From Akkermansiaceae bacterium (GTDB taxonomy: Bacteria > Verrucomicrobiota > Verrucomicrobiia > Verrucomicrobiales > Akkermansiaceae), in the NCBI GenBank assembly GCA_021733795.1, contig JAIPKB010000003.1, positions 1 to 64,000 of the forward strand: a stretch of DNA of 64,000 bases, written 5' to 3'. The notes under the pieces were generated by a model that saw nothing but the letters and a program-made list of their open reading frames with translations, searched no databases and was not told the origin of the DNA. Position 1 is the first letter of the stretch. Every line of letters starts with the position of its first letter. The translations under genes and the position numbers were made by a program. This document shows, one piece after another, positions 56,443 to 64,000 of the stretch.

Positions 56443-57738
56443 ATGAATCATATCATCTCACGAAGAACATTTCTCGGCCGGGCCTCGCGATGGGCGGTTG
56501 CCGCGGCTGTGGGGCCGAGTATCGTGCCGTCATCGGTGCTGGGACTTGACGGTGGTGTTGCGCCGAGCAACAGGATCGGGTTGGGGTTTATCGGGCAGGG
56601 GGGACGGGGGCAAGGAATTGCACCCGGTTTTCTCGGATCTGGCGCGCAAGCCATTGCCGTGTGCGATGTCTGGTCCAACCGGGCTGACGCGGCAAAGCAA
56701 CGACTCGGCGCAGCGCATGCCTATACGGATTTCCGGGAACTGCTGGCACGTGCCGACATTGATGCCGTGGTGATCGCCACGCCGGAACACTGGCACGTGC
56801 CGATTGCCATCGCGGCGGCCAAAGCCGGCAAGGATATCTATTGCGAGAAATCGCTGGGAACCACCGTGGCCGAGGGCCGTATCCTTTGCGACACCATCAA
56901 GCGATACGGCCGGGTCTTTCAATTCGGCACCCAGCAACGGTCGGAGCAGAATTTCCGCCGGGCCTCTGAACTGGTACGCAATGGACGAATCGGCAAATTG
57001 CACACGATCATGATCACTGTGCCCGGTGGTGGAACGCGCCCCTTGTTAGCGCCGTCACCGCCACCCAAGGAACTGGATTTTGACATGTGGCTTGGACCGG
57101 CCCCGGTGATTCCCTATGTGGGTCAGGCGTTGGACGACCGCTGGGCCGGCATGCCGGACTATGCGGTGGGTTTCCTGAGCACCTGGGGAGTGCACCATGT
57201 CGACATTGCTCAGTGGGGGCATGACACCGAGTTGAGCGGGCCGGTGGAAATCGAGGGGAAGGGCGATTACCTGAATGCTGAATTCTGCAATATTGCCAAT
57301 GAGTGGCGGGCGGAATGCACGTTTGCGGATGGCGTGAAACTGATCCATCACAGCGCGGGGAAGGCGCCGGATCGCTTGCGGGGTTCCTCGGAGGGGGTGT
57401 TGTTTGAAGGCTCGGAAGGATCCGTGTACGTCTGCCGCGGCAATGTGCTGGAGACCACGCCGGTTTCACTCAAGACCTCCGAGATCCTGCCACAGGAAAC
57501 TCATCTGTATGAATCACACAACCACGCCGAGAATTTCCTGGAGTGCATCCGCACCCGACGCCAGACCATCAGCCCGGTGGAGGTCGCCCAGCGGTCATCG
57601 ACCATCAGCCTGCTCTGCGACATCGCCATGCGGCTGGGACGAAAAGTCAAATGGGATCCAGTAACCGAAACGTTTCCGGGTGATGATGCTGCGAACCGGC
57701 TCTTATCCAGAGCCATGCGTGGGCCGTGGCAGGTGTAG
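56443..57738 (+). CDS. Tat-exported Gfo/Idh/MocA-family oxidoreductase
   Basis: A 431-residue dehydrogenase with a twin-arginine leader (SRRTFLGRASRWAVAAAVG). It has a Rossmann-type N-terminal domain (IGLGFIGQGGRGQG, VVIATPEHWHVPIAIAA), the conserved CEKSLG segment around residue 140, and a Gfo/Idh C-terminal domain (FLSTWGVHHVDIAQWGHDTE). The Tat leader implies export with bound NAD(P). Known exported relatives include glucose-fructose oxidoreductase and enzymes that oxidise glycosides at C3. It follows the SGNH-ThuA-ThuA gene by 20 bp, matching the thuA/thuB partnership. The substrate is unknown. Confidence 0.85.
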   Translation: MNHIISRRTFLGRASRWAVAAAVGPSIVPSSVLGLDGGVAPSNRIGLGFIGQGGRGQGIAPGFLGSGAQAIAVCDVWSNRADAAKQRLGAAHAYTDFRELLARADIDAVVIATPEHWHVPIAIAAAKAGKDIYCEKSLGTTVAEGRILCDTIKRYGRVFQFGTQQRSEQNFRRASELVRNGRIGKLHTIMITVPGGGTRPLLAPSPPPKELDFDMWLGPAPVIPYVGQALDDRWAGMPDYAVGFLSTWGVHHVDIAQWGHDTELSGPVEIEGKGDYLNAEFCNIANEWRAECTFADGVKLIHHSAGKAPDRLRGSSEGVLFEGSEGSVYVCRGNVLETTPVSLKTSEILPQETHLYESHNHAENFLECIRTRRQTISPVEVAQRSSTISLLCDIAMRLGRKVKWDPVTETFPGDDAANRLLSRAMRGPWQV

Positions 57739-57779
57739 CCCGGGCCGTCCCCTGATGAAACGATAGAAAGGACTAACTG

Positions 57780-59816
57780 ATGCATACGAAGCAAAGAAAC
57801 TTTAGAATGATCATGCTATTGATGATGGTGGGGAGGTGTGCCTTGGCTGCTGATCAAGCGGGCTGGGACAGCCTCGCCAAATACGAATTCGGCAAGTACT
57901 CACCCAATCTCTGCGCACTGGAAACAGAGATCAGGAGTGCGCCAGCGGGCCGGTTCGAGCAGTATGAGGACAAGCTCCTGGTGTTGCTCAATACACAGAA
58001 TGCCACTCGCGAGGCGAAGGAATTTGCCTGCAGAATGCTGAGACTGGTGGGTTCGGAAAAATGTGTTCCCGTTCTGGCTGGGTTTCTGGCAGATGAGAAG
58101 ATGTTGCACATGAGTCGCTATGCGCTCCAAGGCTTGCCTTTCCCCAGTGTTGATGATGCGTTGCGAAATGCGCTGGGTAAGACCACGGGGATGCAGAAAG
58201 CGGGAGTCATCTCTTCGCTCGGCGTTAGAAAAGATGCGAAATCCGTTCCCCTGCTCAAGCCGCTGCTGACGGATGCGGACTTGGCCGTGGCCCGCGAGTC
58301 GGTTTCCGCGTTGGGGCGCATTGCCAGTCCGGATGCCCTGGAAGCCCTGACGGAAGCCAAGGTTGCGGATGGACTCAAGGCGGCGGTCCTGGAATCGCGG
58401 TTGCTGTGTGCGGATGCGCTCCTGGCGATGGGGCAAGTGGATCAGGCGGCGGCTGTTTACCGGAGGGTGCTTGGCGCAGGAAATCCCGGGGGAGTCCGGG
58501 CTGCTGCCCTGATAGGTCTTGCCAGGGCCGTGAAGGATGATGCCCTCTCAACGGTCATTGAAATGCTGAAGAGTCAGGACAGCTGTTCGCAACGTGCTGC
58601 AGGGGCGGCCTTGTTGGCAATCAAGGGAGAACATGTTTCAAAAGCCATGGTTGATGTGCTGGGCAGCCTTTCCGCTGATGCGCAGGTCATTGCGATTCAT
58701 GTCCTGGCTGTGAATGGGACAAAGGCGATAGTGCCTGACATTGCGAAATTGACAGGCAGTCCGGAAAAGGCGGTGAGGGTTGCCGCCGTTCAGGCGCTGG
58801 CCGCGCTAGGCGATGTCTCCGATATCGAACTGCTGGCAGGTCTGGCCAAGGAGGGTGGTGAGGTAGGCAGGGTGGTGGTTGAGAGCCTGCGCCGCCGCAG
58901 CGGAAAAGGTGCAAGCGAAGAAATCATGAAAGTCTTGCCCCGTGTAGAAGCTGCTTCCAGGGCACTGCTGATAGGCTGCCTGGCGGAGCGGCAAAGCCAT
59001 GAGGTTGTTGCAGATCTCATCAGGTATGCTGAGGATTCCGATGAGAATGTCAGGGCGGAAACGTTCAAGGCGCTGGGTTCCCTGGTCCAGGAGAAGGAAA
59101 TTCCTTCACTGATAGGCCTGATGCTCAGAGCCAAGCCTGAGCGGGTACGCTTGGCGGCTGAGCGGGCCGTATCTGTGGCGAGCGCCAAGGTTGAAGGAGA
59201 GGACAGGAGAACAGCGCCGCTTGTCGCCGCCATGAAGGACGCGAAGCCCGAAGAGCGTGTGAGCCTGCTGCATTGTCTTGGAAGCCTGGGCGGTGACAAG
59301 GCGCTGGACAGGGTGCGCGGCAGCATCAGGGACGGGAATGAAAATGTGCAGGAGGCGGCAATCCGAGTCATGGCGGATTGGAAGGATGAAGGAGCGGTTG
59401 CGGATCTTCGTGAACTCGCAAGAAACGCGCCGAAGGAAAATCTCAAGATCATCGCGTTTCGCGGACTGGTTAGGATTGTATCGCTTCCGGAAAGCGTGAA
59501 GACGAACGCAGGGAATGCGGTTGCTTCGCTGGTGGAGGCAATGAGTATGGCGCCACGGACGGACGAGAAGAGGCTTGTGTTAGGCGCGCTTTCCGGCATC
59601 GCCAGTCTTGCCGCGCTGGATGCGGCACAGAAGTGCCTGCCGGATGCTGAACTCGGGGCGGAAGCTGAGCTGGCCTGTGTCAAGATTGTCCAGCAGTTCA
59701 GAAGCCCTGGTCCGGAACGTGACAAGGCGATGGCTGTGCTCAAATCCCTGGCAGAGACAACCCAGAGTGAAAGCATCAGGAAACAGGCAACCGCCATCCT
59801 TGATGCTGCGAAATAA
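57780..59816 (+). CDS. Secreted HEAT-repeat protein
   Basis: A 678-residue exported protein made of HEAT repeats along almost its whole length (e.g. GVISSLGVRKDAKSVPLL, AAVQALAALGDVSDIELL). There is a signal peptide (MLLMMVGRCALAA) and no membrane anchor or haem motif. Proteins of this type sit beside ThuA, Gfo/Idh and cytochrome genes in Verrucomicrobiota and Planctomycetota. A scaffold or protein-binding role is likely. The codon choice looks different from the neighbours: AGG and AGA for Arg are frequent. A good ribosome site (AAAGGA) precedes the ATG. Confidence 0.8.
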   Translation: MHTKQRNFRMIMLLMMVGRCALAADQAGWDSLAKYEFGKYSPNLCALETEIRSAPAGRFEQYEDKLLVLLNTQNATREAKEFACRMLRLVGSEKCVPVLAGFLADEKMLHMSRYALQGLPFPSVDDALRNALGKTTGMQKAGVISSLGVRKDAKSVPLLKPLLTDADLAVARESVSALGRIASPDALEALTEAKVADGLKAAVLESRLLCADALLAMGQVDQAAAVYRRVLGAGNPGGVRAAALIGLARAVKDDALSTVIEMLKSQDSCSQRAAGAALLAIKGEHVSKAMVDVLGSLSADAQVIAIHVLAVNGTKAIVPDIAKLTGSPEKAVRVAAVQALAALGDVSDIELLAGLAKEGGEVGRVVVESLRRRSGKGASEEIMKVLPRVEAASRALLIGCLAERQSHEVVADLIRYAEDSDENVRAETFKALGSLVQEKEIPSLIGLMLRAKPERVRLAAERAVSVASAKVEGEDRRTAPLVAAMKDAKPEERVSLLHCLGSLGGDKALDRVRGSIRDGNENVQEAAIRVMADWKDEGAVADLRELARNAPKENLKIIAFRGLVRIVSLPESVKTNAGNAVASLVEAMSMAPRTDEKRLVLGALSGIASLAALDAAQKCLPDAELGAEAELACVKIVQQFRSPGPERDKAMAVLKSLAETTQSESIRKQATAILDAAK

Positions 59817-59835
59817 CAAATCCAATAGCAACCAT

Positions 59836-61737
59836 ATGAAAACAAAAATCATGATCGTCATGTCGGCCTTGCTGGCGGCAGGGAGCGCATCCGCGGCTAC
59901 GGTCAGGGGGTCGTGTCGTGCCAGCTACTACCCGGTATTGACTACCGACCTGCTGCAATCCGCGGTGAGTTCCACCATCGACAAGCTGACCATCAACACG
60001 GCCGAAAACAACGCGAATTCCCATGGCACCCTGGCAACGCTCACGGATGGCACGTTTGGCGGTGTGGGCTCCAATGGAGGTCTCTGCATCGCCGGCGGAT
60101 CGCTCACCTACATCCTCGACACCAAGGTCAGCAAAACAGGATACACCATCCTGGCCATCAACACCTATGCAGGTTGGGCCAACTCCGGGCGCTCGGCACA
60201 GAACTACACGGTCAGCTTCCGCAAGGTGGGTTCCAGCAACTTCGGTGACGCCATCACGGCGACCCAGAAAGACAAGGTCACGGATGCAAGCACGTGCTTG
60301 AAGCTGTCCAGCATCAACCTGATGGGTGTGGATGCGATCCAATTCAGCTTTCCCGAGCAGCAGAATGGCGGGGTGGGCTACAAGGAGTTCGATGTGATTG
60401 GCGGCACTGGCAGCGTGGTGGCGCTCGCACAGGACACCGAGATGGAGGAAGAATTCGTGCAGAACCGCAAATCACCGCTGTCGCGCGCCAAGCTCGGCGT
60501 GTTCGTCCATTACGTCTGCGGGTTGACCCCGGCCACGCCCCAGGGCGGGAACCTTGCAGACCGTGGGGTTGATGCGTTTGCAAGCGCGCTGGATGTCGAG
60601 GCGCTCGCCGAGCTCACCAAGCAGGCGGGTGCCGAATACCTGATCTTCACCGCCTACCATGCCGGCATCCGCATGCTTTACCCGAGCAAGGTGTGGGCCG
60701 AGGTCTTCCCGGACAAGGTGAGCAAGCGGGATCTCATCGGCGACCTCGCCGATGCCTGCAAGAAGCGCGGCCTCGGGCTGGTACTCTACGTCCATCCCAA
60801 CGACCGCCACGACCTCAACCAAGCGGAGCAGCAAAAACTCATTGATGCGGGCTGGGCCGAGAGCATCCTCAAGCAAGACGCCATCTGGATCGACAAGGAG
60901 GGCGATCTGGCCGATACCGGCAGGCGCGGCACCGATCAGAAATGGAACAAGATGTATTTCAGGATCATCGAGGAACTCGGTACCCGTTACGGCACGCGCA
61001 TTGCCGGCTACTGGCAGGACGGCCCGGGGCCGGACGGCATCGCCGTGCGCAAGATCATGCTCAAGCATACCCCGGACGCGGCGATCTGGCTGAATTCGGC
61101 CGCCACGCGCGCCGACTTGCCGCCGGCCAACCTCCTCGGCGGGGAATTCATTGTGACACCGCTCAATACCAATGATCCGACGACCCGCCTGACCACCCCC
61201 TTGCAGAACTCGATCACCCTCAATGGCGACTGGTTGGCGAGTGGCCAACCCGTGAAGTATCCGATCGAGAACCTCTACCGCATGACCGTCACTATGGCGG
61301 CTACGGAAGGGCAGGAAAACGGCGGCTTTGTGATGGCCGCAGGCCCCTGGTCTAACAACGAATGGCCGCCCGGGACAGTCGATCTCATGAAGGCCATGGG
61401 GAACCTGATGAAGCGCAACGGGCCTTCGATCTATGGCACCGTGCCGGGCACCGCCTTCGTCACCACCTCGACGGACAACCAGCCGGCCTGGGGCTGCGCC
61501 ACCCAGACGCCCGATGGCAAGACGGTGTATGCCCACGTCCTGCGCCCGCCCAAGGATGGCAACCGGGTCGAACTGGGCATCCCCGCCAACGACTGCCGCT
61601 TCCGTGAGGCGAAGGTGTTGGGAGGCAAGGCCAATGCCAAGCTGGAGCAAACTCCGCTGGGAGTGGCGGTGACGCTGCCCGCAGGGGTTGCATGGGACCC
61701 TCTCGACACGGTCATCGTGCTCACAGTCGCCCGCTAG
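59836..61737 (+). CDS. GH29-like alpha-L-fucosidase family protein with N-terminal beta-sandwich
   Basis: A 633-residue exported protein. ATG 59836 gives a signal peptide (MKTKIMIVMSALLAAGSASA); the open frame further upstream overlaps the HEAT gene. Residues ~20-200 are a beta-sandwich module also seen twice in the esterase at 21169 (GYTILAINTYAGWANSGRSAQ). Residues ~205-600 are a GH29-like barrel: KLGVFVHYVCGLTP, AEYLIFTAYHAG and AGYWQDGPGPDG with Asp395 at the nucleophile position. GH29 enzymes are retaining alpha-L-fucosidases. This one is divergent and the substrate may differ. It is 61 bp upstream of a more typical GH29. Confidence 0.75.
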   Translation: MKTKIMIVMSALLAAGSASAATVRGSCRASYYPVLTTDLLQSAVSSTIDKLTINTAENNANSHGTLATLTDGTFGGVGSNGGLCIAGGSLTYILDTKVSKTGYTILAINTYAGWANSGRSAQNYTVSFRKVGSSNFGDAITATQKDKVTDASTCLKLSSINLMGVDAIQFSFPEQQNGGVGYKEFDVIGGTGSVVALAQDTEMEEEFVQNRKSPLSRAKLGVFVHYVCGLTPATPQGGNLADRGVDAFASALDVEALAELTKQAGAEYLIFTAYHAGIRMLYPSKVWAEVFPDKVSKRDLIGDLADACKKRGLGLVLYVHPNDRHDLNQAEQQKLIDAGWAESILKQDAIWIDKEGDLADTGRRGTDQKWNKMYFRIIEELGTRYGTRIAGYWQDGPGPDGIAVRKIMLKHTPDAAIWLNSAATRADLPPANLLGGEFIVTPLNTNDPTTRLTTPLQNSITLNGDWLASGQPVKYPIENLYRMTVTMAATEGQENGGFVMAAGPWSNNEWPPGTVDLMKAMGNLMKRNGPSIYGTVPGTAFVTTSTDNQPAWGCATQTPDGKTVYAHVLRPPKDGNRVELGIPANDCRFREAKVLGGKANAKLEQTPLGVAVTLPAGVAWDPLDTVIVLTVAR

Positions 61738-61798
61738 GGTAGCCCGCCAAACAGATTAGACATGATTCTAATAAAGAATTAATAGCAACTAACAAATA

Positions 61799-63625
61799 AT
61801 GAGGAAAACAACAATGGTATGTCTGTCAGTCTTGCTGGCAGCGGGCATGGCGCAGGCGGCGGATCTGTCGAAGGTGCCGCAAATGAGCGAGACCAAGGAG
61901 CAGCGCGACGAGCGCATGCAATGGTTTCGCGACGCGAAGTTCGGCATGTTCATCCACTGGGGGCCGTGTTCGATCGGGAAAGTGGAGATCGGCTGGGGCC
62001 GCAAGGCCAACCGGCCGTGGGACATCAACGGCATCCAGACGCCGCGCACCGACGACCCGGTGTACGACAACTACCACAAACAGTTCAACCCGACGCAATA
62101 CAACGCGGAGGAATGGGTGCGCTTCGCCAAGGAGTCGGGCATGAAGTACATGGTGCTCGTCGCCAAGCATCACGACGGCTTCGCGCAGTTCGCGACCAAG
62201 GTCTCGGATTATAACATCATGAACAGTCCTCATGCCAAGGACATTGTCAAAGCCTATGCCGACGCCTGTCACAAACAGGGCATGAAACTCGGCCTCTATT
62301 ACTCGACGCGCGACTGGTATCACCCGGATTACCTCGTGGGCGACAACGTGAAATACGATGCGTTCTACCGCGCGCAGGTCAGGGAATTGTTGTCCAACTA
62401 CGGGGCGGTGGATGTGATGTGGTTCGACCACGTCGGCGGCCGTGACTGGGGCAAGTGGAAGTTCGACGAGTTGTTCGCAATGATGTATCAGCTCCAGCCC
62501 AAGCTCATCGTCAACAACCGCGCCGCCGCGTTCTGCGGGCCGGACATGCCGCAGGACAAAAAGGCGCCCACGCCCGAGCTGGCGAAGATGGTCAAGGGCG
62601 ACTATGACACACCCGAGGGTTTCATCGGTGCGATGAACATCGCCAGTGACTGGGAATCCTGCATCCATGTCGGACGGCAGTGGGCCTATGGAGGTGAGGA
62701 CGGCTTCAAGGGCCCGGAGGATTGCATCAAGATGCTGGTGAGCTGCACCACCGGCGGCGGTAATCTGTTATTGAACTTCGGCCCGCGGCCTGACGGCGCG
62801 TTTGCGGAGGGCGAGGCCAAGGTCGCCCGCGCCATGGGCGAGTGGCTCAAGCAGTATGGCGTGGCGATTTACGGCACCCGTGGCGGCCCGTACCGCAACG
62901 GCACCTGGGGCGGCACCTGCCACAAGGGCAATAAACTCTATCTCCTCGTCTATGAGTGGCCCGCCGAAGGACTCGGCTTCGACCCGCTACCTAACAAGGT
63001 GCTCGCCGCCAAAACCCTGACCGGCGCGCCGGTCACCGTCAAGCAAGACGCCGACGAGTTCACCGTGGAGGTGGCCCAAAAGGACCGTGACAAGCCGGTC
63101 ACGGTCATCGAGCTGACGCTGGACAAGCCGGTGGCGGATGGCTTGCTCATCGGTGCGGCCCATGCGCCGAAGTCCTACGTTTCCGAACATGGCGCGGTCC
63201 TCAGTGACAAGGCCACGCTGGAACTCAGCTCCCGCTCATCCTATGACGATGCAAAAGTCCACGAGCGCTTGTTCTCAGGCGACAAAGTGGACTACGCGTT
63301 CCATACCGACAAGGAGAACAACCCGTGGGCCAAGGTGGACCTCGGCGCCGTGAAGACCGTCAATGCCGTGATGATCGAGAACCGCGCCAACGAACGCCGC
63401 GCCGATGGCCTGATCGTGTCGCTCTCCGAGGACGGACAAGAATGGCAGGAAGTCTGGCGCGCCAAAACCTTTGAACCCACCTGGCTGGTGCCCGTGACCC
63501 ATGTGGATGCGGGGACCAAGGTCCCCGGAGGCCGCGCGCGCTTTATCCGCATGGAAACGAAAAATGATTCACCCCGCGAACTGTTGCTCAAACGCGTTAC
63601 AGTTTTCGGCGTAAAGGAAGGATGA
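61799..63625 (+). CDS. GH29 alpha-L-fucosidase with C-terminal discoidin domain
   Basis: A 608-residue exported enzyme (signal peptide MRKTTMVCLSVLLAAGMAQA). The GH29 barrel has the family landmarks FRDAKFGMFIHWGPCS, VLVAKHHDGFAQF, YYSTRDWYHP and the nucleophile in VMWFDHVGG (Asp210). TTGGGNLLLNFGPRPDG marks the end of the barrel region. A short beta domain and then a discoidin/CBM32-type domain (~470-605, WAKVDLGAVKTVNAVMIENR) follow. It should release alpha-L-fucose from an extracellular or periplasmic oligosaccharide. The length is normal for the family plus one binding domain. Confidence 0.92.
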   Translation: MRKTTMVCLSVLLAAGMAQAADLSKVPQMSETKEQRDERMQWFRDAKFGMFIHWGPCSIGKVEIGWGRKANRPWDINGIQTPRTDDPVYDNYHKQFNPTQYNAEEWVRFAKESGMKYMVLVAKHHDGFAQFATKVSDYNIMNSPHAKDIVKAYADACHKQGMKLGLYYSTRDWYHPDYLVGDNVKYDAFYRAQVRELLSNYGAVDVMWFDHVGGRDWGKWKFDELFAMMYQLQPKLIVNNRAAAFCGPDMPQDKKAPTPELAKMVKGDYDTPEGFIGAMNIASDWESCIHVGRQWAYGGEDGFKGPEDCIKMLVSCTTGGGNLLLNFGPRPDGAFAEGEAKVARAMGEWLKQYGVAIYGTRGGPYRNGTWGGTCHKGNKLYLLVYEWPAEGLGFDPLPNKVLAAKTLTGAPVTVKQDADEFTVEVAQKDRDKPVTVIELTLDKPVADGLLIGAAHAPKSYVSEHGAVLSDKATLELSSRSSYDDAKVHERLFSGDKVDYAFHTDKENNPWAKVDLGAVKTVNAVMIENRANERRADGLIVSLSEDGQEWQEVWRAKTFEPTWLVPVTHVDAGTKVPGGRARFIRMETKNDSPRELLLKRVTVFGVKEG

Positions 63626-63629
63626 TGTT

Positions 63630-64000
63630 ATGAAAACACTAGTTGCTATAGGAATTTTTGCAGTTGCGATTTTGTCCGCTAGGGCGGAGCAGACAGGTCC
63701 CTGGAATATGGCGGCGCTCTCGAAAGTGCCGCCCGCGACCTGGGGCGAGGCCAAAGAGCAGATCCGGGAGGTGTACTATGAAGGTGAAATCTTCAAGGGC
63801 AAGCCAACCCGGGTGTTTGCCTATTACGGCAAGCCGGAAGGGGCCGGCCCGTTTCCGGGAATCATCCTCGTCCATGGCGGCGGCGGCGCCGCCTTTCGCG
63901 ACTGGGTTAAGCACTGGGTCAAGAACGGTTACGCAGCGCTGGCGATGGATCTGGCTGGCAATGGGCCAGCAGGACGGCTGCCGGATGGCGGGCCGGATCA
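63630..64000 (+). CDS. AXE1/dienelactone hydrolase-type esterase, 3' partial
   Basis: The frame runs from ATG 63630 (preceded by AAGGAAG) to the window edge, giving 123 residues. A signal peptide (LVAIGIFAVAILSARA) is followed by NMAALSKVPPA, KGKPTRVFAYYG and the oxyanion-type motif LVHGGGG, then DWVKHWVKNGYAALAMDLAG. This is the N-terminal half of the same family as the gene at 5539, and it contains what that gene lacks. The nucleophile and the rest lie beyond the window. The stop of the GH29 gene is 4 bp upstream, so they are one transcript. Confidence 0.85.
   Translation, partial: MKTLVAIGIFAVAILSARAEQTGPWNMAALSKVPPATWGEAKEQIREVYYEGEIFKGKPTRVFAYYGKPEGAGPFPGIILVHGGGGAAFRDWVKHWVKNGYAALAMDLAGNGPAGRLPDGGPD

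Noticed and set aside
59608-59835. N-terminal extension of the GH29-like gene
   Set aside because: It overlaps the HEAT gene in another frame and a clean signal peptide begins at 59836.
1-64000. CRISPR arrays, tRNA, rRNA, insertion sequences and prophage genes
   Set aside because: No regularly spaced repeats, tRNA-like cloverleaf, rRNA core sequence, transposase or integrase could be recognised.

Overview
The window looks like a stretch of a Verrucomicrobiota genome. It is GC-rich, with every recognisable gene on the + strand. The proteins are mostly very large and exported. Marker families typical of Verrucomicrobiota/Planctomycetota are present: DUF6288-type proteins, a DUF5703/GH95-like protein, a PEP-CTERM tail, a PilX-like pseudopilin, a hydrazine-synthase-alpha-like cytochrome, secreted HEAT proteins and a Tat-exported Gfo/Idh oxidoreductase. 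The species cannot be fixed from sequence reading alone. Family names below come from motif recognition, not searches.

Layout. 1-10.3 kb: a 5'-truncated dihaem HZS-alpha-like protein, a Tat-exported GH116 glycosidase, an internally deleted esterase, and a propeller sensor kinase with its LuxR-type response regulator. Several of these are linked by ATGA overlaps. 10.6-30.9 kb: giant secreted multidomain proteins. These comprise a small PEP-CTERM protein and a larger relative built of the same beta-sandwich modules, two DUF6288/PA14/LamG-like paralogues flanking a 1522-residue SGNH esterase, and a short PilX-like protein. 30.9-52.5 kb: carbohydrate enzymes and esterases (DUF5703/GH95-like, SGNH esterases, CE4 deacetylase, GH2, GH106-like, a transglutaminase-like protein with a discoidin domain, alpha/beta-hydrolase-PA14, a six-hairpin protein). 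52.5-64 kb: a GH59 remnant, an SGNH-ThuA-ThuA fusion, a Gfo/Idh oxidoreductase, a HEAT protein, two GH29 fucosidase-type enzymes and the 5' end of a second, intact-looking copy of the esterase.

Reading of function (inference): an extracellular/periplasmic glycan utilisation locus with its own two-component regulator. It is aimed at an O-acetylated polysaccharide rich in L-deoxysugars (fucose, rhamnose) with beta-linked glucose/galactose. Deacetylases are numerous and no sulfatase was seen. The ThuA/Gfo-Idh/HEAT group could add an oxidative (3-keto-type) cleavage branch.

The most striking feature is that at least four genes have lost an internal or catalytic segment: the esterase at 5.5 kb, the DUF6288 protein at 13.9 kb, an SGNH hydrolase at 37.8 kb and a GH59 enzyme at 52.5 kb. 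A PilX-like gene at 30.1 kb is also short. Three of the losses left an open reading frame. Whether this is biology (module loss or non-catalytic binding proteins) or an assembly artefact is the first thing to settle.
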